Assembly: GCA_017999075.1 (NCBI GenBank)
Contig: JAGOBX010000010.1
Span: 1-20,294 of the forward strand
DNA: 20,294 bases
Source of the DNA: Candidatus Babelota bacterium
Lineage (GTDB): Bacteria; JAGOBX01
Reading direction: 5' to 3'
The notes beneath the pieces are model-generated. The model was not told the DNA's origin, searched no databases, and saw only the letters and a list, made by a program, of their open reading frames with translations. Position 1 is the first letter of the stretch. Every line of letters begins with the position of its first letter. The translations under genes were made by a program, and so were the position numbers. Shown one piece after another: positions 11,801-17,800 of the stretch.

Positions 11801-14800
11801 ACCGAATCTTCAAGAACCGGAGTGTCTCCCTGTCTCATATATATATTGAAATATGTTGTATTATAAGAATCTTTTATTACAGCTATTGTATATGTGTCTT
11901 CAAAAAAATATGAAAATTTAACATAACCGTTAACATCGGTCATCATATAAAATGTATCACAACTCGGAGATTTAATTTGAACATAAGCTTCAGAAAAACC
12001 TAAATCTCCGCGTTTTATTCTGAATGAGGCATCACTTATAATTTTGTTATGACCTTTGTGAATTAGTATCATTGCCTGATGCGGCTGTAATGTTAAATTT
12101 AATATTCCTGCTGAAACAGTATAACTTGAAGTATCAACATACGAAGCATCATTTGTCAAAAACACATTTTGAAAAATATCTCCATTAGCAGCAAAACTGC
12201 CCACAGGGATATTTATTGTTTTTTGTTCAGATGCATTGTTATTCCATACGTATAAAACATTCGTTTCACCAGCATTACCTTTTCTGACAAATGCCATAGG
12301 TTCAGAATATTCGCCGTTATACAAATATTCTATTGATCCGGTTCTTAAAGATTTATAATATCTTCTCAGAAATCCCATCAATTTATACATTTTATTTATA
12401 TTTCCGCCGATTGATTCAGTATAATAATTGTTTAAAAAATTTTCATAAGACGCGCGCTGACCTCCATCGTCATAATTCGGCCGGCCTGACGCTGTTCCAT
12501 ACATTCCTATTTCATCGCCGTTATAAACCATTGGAATTTGAGTCCAGGCCCAGCCGAATGTCATAGCTCCGCGGAATGCGCCTACAGCATCTGAATTTAT
12601 CGAGAAACAATCTGTAAGAAACCTGGATCTGTCGTGATTAGTAAGCCAGTACACCATCTTGGCTCCGCCGAACTCTGTACCGGAATAAGTATAATTAGTC
12701 ACACAAGCATCTTCCAATGTCTTGGCTCCAAACAAATATTGACTATTCCCAACATTAACACGGTTGCCGTATAAAAAATCTGTTCCATTAGTCCATTTTC
12801 TCATAAAATACCGTTTTATTGCGCCTTGATTTTCTTTTTCATTACTGCCCTGCAAGTCTGTCAATGTATGTGCAAATGCTCCGTCAAGTCGTCCTTTAGC
12901 AAGATACCATCTGGATTCCCAAGGTCCGTCATTCCACAAAATTATCTCGCCTATAGTTAAAAATTCAGGATTATGTTTTTTTAATTCTGTGTTGAACCAT
13001 CCCCAGAATCCCGGGGGATCAAACTGGTCTGCATCACGTTCTCCAAAAAAAGTAGCAACATCAAATCTCATACCATCAAGTCCTTTGTCAGACCAGTATT
13101 TTGCCTGTTCTAACAAATATGCATTCAATTCTCCATTTTGATGATTTACCGGAAGTAATCCAAATGATTCATAATTATTATAATACTGGCTTCCAAACCA
13201 GTGTATATCAAACCAGCCTCTATTTATATAATAATCATTATATGAACCATCAATGTTTTTAAATAACGGATGGTTCCAAGACCAGTATGCAGGATGATCA
13301 AGCATTATTTTAATATTATTTTTATGCGCCACTTCTATCAATTCGCTCATTGCAGTCCAGCCGCCAACGCCTTTTCTTACATCAAACAAATCTACAGGGT
13401 CAAATCCGAGCCATCCTGAATTATCTGGAAGAGTCGTGTCAGGTTCATTGCATGGATATATAGGACTCAAATATAAGCAATTTACTCCTAAATTCTGAAA
13501 ATAATTTTCTTTGATTTTTTTTATAATACCTTGTAAATCTCCGCCTGCTGAAGATATGCCTCCTGTTTGTCCCATTGTGTTGTTAGTTTTTTCTCCATCA
13601 ACAAATTGCGGAACTAACACATTATATATTATAGCATCATTAGCCCATGATGTTTTTCCACTCGGATCAAATGATTGAGTTATTGTCAAAGCAATTGTAG
13701 AATCAATTGAATTAAATCCTGATTGGCGGGGTTCAGAATAAGTCAATGTCAAATTTCCTGACGAAGTAAAATATAAAGTGGCTGTATATTCTCCTTTTGA
13801 TAATGTTATTGTAGTAGGATTAACGCTGCCGTTTGAAGAAGACAAACTCAATGTTCCGTTATACCCTGTTAATATTTCTCCTTTTCCATTTTTAGCAGTA
13901 AACTTTATTTTTTCAGGAGAAGTGGAAATCAGTTCCGAACTTACTTGAGCCAATAATAAATCATTTGAACTGTTGAATACTGCTGTATCCGTCAATTCAT
14001 TAAATACATAAAAATCCGTTATGGTTAGAGGACTTGAAACAGATAAGTCTCCTATACTGTTTGTAGCGGGAAAAGCCCTCCATACATAACTGCTCGTTCC
14101 ATTATTAAATATTACAGCCATTCCTATATTAACCTGATTGGAACTTGATAATATAATTGTTTTTGGAATTCTTAACAAAGATTCAGTTGTTCCTGCATAA
14201 TATAAACATGTATCTATATTTATTGCTCCTGACAGATTATAATTAGCATCAACTTTATCTAACAATAATTTACGATTAATGCCTCTAAATGATACTGCGG
14301 CTTCAGGTAAAAATGCTCCATTAAATCTTAAATTGTAATATGGAGTCAATAGGCAATTTGCGCCAGAAGCAGAACCAGGCGTATTGTCAAAAATTATAAA
14401 TATACTGTCAGTAGACATATCAACGCCTTTAAAACCGAAATAAAAATATGAATTATCCCAATCAACATATAATTTATGGGTATTAGTTGAATTATATTCA
14501 ACCAAATTATTTTCTGAAAATTCAGATAAATTTCCTGATAAAATATTTATTTCATCATAATAAATATAAAATGTGCCGGCATCAGATATCATACCGTTTT
14601 CATTTTTGATATAAACAAATATTTTGTTGTTACCAGTAACAAATGTAAATCCTGACGGAATCTGCCAGTTTGTCGAATAATAAGGATATGATACATTGGC
14701 GAAAATATATTTCGTATCAGTTCCAGTTTCATTAGTAATCCATGCATCAGTAATTTTTGAACTTGTATCGTAAAAATCTATATTTATTATATTTCCCATA

Positions 14801-17800
14801 TCTGCCTGCGAAGAATGAAACACATAACTATCATCATTTACTATTATATACGGTTTACTTATTCCTTTATAAAAAGTATATGTTAATGTCTTCAAAATTC
14901 CCGAATCATTGTAAACATGAAAAATAATATAATGCTGTATTGGAGCGTCTGCAATATTATTCCACGAATCTGCCGTAAAATTAAATTGAACATTCAATAT
15001 TGTATCATTTGAATTCTGAAATAAATAATTTGCATTTCCTTGAATTACAGTAGTATCTATCAATAAAAAACAAGAATCTAAGCCTGATGTGGCTTCACAG
15101 TTTAATGTCAAATTCCAAATATATGTATCATATCCTGAACCTGATGTCTTGCCTGTAGTCGAAACATTAAAAACTTCTCCTCCTATACGTACTTCTGTTT
15201 CTCCAAAAATATTATTATCTGATAATGACCTTACAGCCGCTTTGTAATATCCGGGTTCTCCTGATAATATATATGTTTGTATAGAACCTGTATTCGAATT
15301 CGTTATTGAACCTATAGACTTTGATAATTGAACATATGGGGTCAAAGTTATATTTATGCTGTCAGTAACATTATTTATTAGCCTGTTAAACCCGTCTTTT
15401 GATGAATATGATACTGTAAAAGTTTCATTAGTTTGAAAAAATGAAGGGCTAACCGAAACATCATATTTATAGTGTTTAGCGTAATCAGGAGAAATTGTAT
15501 CGCTTAAATTCGGATAATAATAATAATTAGTTAATGTCACTGAATTATCTGTGTTCGGAGCCGGATTTTGTTTTGGAAAAGAATTGAAAATATTTTTTCC
15601 AGTTTCCCATTGATGAATAACCACAACAGCCATGGTGTCAGGTTTCCCATAAAATTGATCCCAGCCAATTCTATATTCTGTATTCGAATTTCCAGACCAT
15701 CCTCCATATAATTCCATATTCAGATAAGCCTGAGCCTGCCACACAGTACCATTAAATGCATGAAATTCAAAACCTCCATTTGCCATTGTTCCATTTTCAA
15801 AACATAATACAAACTGAGATTTTACAGGCAAAATATGTGTTCCATATCCGCTCCAGTCTATTGTGGAATTTGTAGCAGAAGGAACAGGATTTGACGTTGA
15901 AAAATATACAAAAACATCTGCTCCTCCAGCATCAGAGGTTAATTCTGTATTGGAATATCCTAAATATAATGAAGTATCGTCCCATGTTAAATAGAAACCT
16001 TTGCTGTTTCGCGTTTCTATCAATTCATCAGTTTGCCAGTCTGAAAGTGAACCATCAACGGTTATTGCTTCTTTCTTTACTGTTATATAATTTGAAACAT
16101 AGTTTCCCGCATAATTTTCACATCTTATCTCAATAAAATTTTCCGAATTATCAGATAAGCTTTCATAACCCTGAGTTATAAACCAGTCAGCAGTATAACT
16201 TGACGATGCGCCCTCAAATACAGTAAACCAGTTTGAACCGATTCTGTATTTTATTTTTTTTATCAAACTCGATGTGTCGCTAAAATCAACATTGATTTTT
16301 ACTGAATTAGATTTCATTACATAATATGAATCATTCAATATTATCATTGGAACATTAGTGTCATATACAACATATATAACTCCTGTATTGACTCCATTCC
16401 CAACTTTTACAGTGTTATTTTTTACAGACAAATTTAAAATATATGACCAGGTATCATTTCCATCTGAATCTTTATTTACAAGAGTTTCATTCAATAAAAT
16501 ATATACACTGTCTCCAGTTTTATTAACTCCAGTTATAACTAAATTCGAAACACTCACGTAAGAAGTTTCATTGTTGTTAACAGGCGATACTATTGTAGGA
16601 GTATCTTGAGTCTGTATATAATAACTGAATGGGATAACATCTAATTCACTTGTTTTCCTTCCATTTAAACCAAGATACGTCGCAGGTTTTGAGTCCTGAA
16701 CTATTTTAAAAATATATTTAATAGTTAATCCTGATACTTTCGGAGTCATATAACCAATCCAAACATCAGAGTTAACAAGCCCGGTATCTCCTTCCCAAAC
16801 AAAAGAAATATTCGAACTTGAAGTTGTAGGAAACGTCCCGTCAGTAGTGTAATATGCAGTAATATTCCCGCCAGATTGTTTATTGGTAATCAATCTTAAA
16901 GATACGTAATCCGAATATGATATTGCCGGATACGGATAAATATACGGCTTAGTTCCATCGTTGTATCCTGAAACATTTTGATTTTGAATATGAACAGCAT
17001 TAATCATTTTTCCTGTCTGAGGAGAAACAGTATCAGCAAAATTTTCAAAATAATAATAATCTGTTAATGTAACATTAGTCAAACCTGACGCTGGATTTCC
17101 GGACGGATAAGAATTATATATATTGCTTGAACCATCGTATTGATGTATTGCTGTTACCTTCATCCATGATGGTTTACCTCCGATTGAACTCCAATTTATT
17201 CTGAATTCAGTAACTTTGTTTCCTGCCCAGCCCCCATATATTTCGGCATTTACAGAATTTCCAGCAGCTTGCCATGTTCCGTTTATATTTTTTTGAAACC
17301 TGTCATTAACCCAGTCCCCATCTTCAGCACATAAAACATAATTTGCTCCAAATGGCAATGTATGAGTTCCACCACCACCCCAATTTATTGTTGTTCTGCT
17401 GCTGTCATTTTGAGAGGAAGTTGATACCTGTAAATATACAAACAAATCCGCGGTTCCTAAATCAACATCAGTTCCCGAATATGCTAAATATAAAGAAGTA
17501 TCATCCCATGCAACATAAAATGAATTATTCAATCTCGTTTCCAGCAATTCATCTGTCTGAAAATCAGTTACAGAACCATTTACATATATAGTCTCAACCG
17601 CTACATTAATTGCAGCTGAAGAATAATTAGAATAATTATCTATTGCTGTTACAAACAATTTATTATTACCGCGCTGTAAATACTGAAAAATCGATGAACC
17701 AATCTCCCAGTTTGCTGTATATGTTGTTCCTATTGAACTTAATACAGATTCAGTGTTTGTCCCGTTTGACAAATATACAGTTTCTATTCCCGTATTATCA

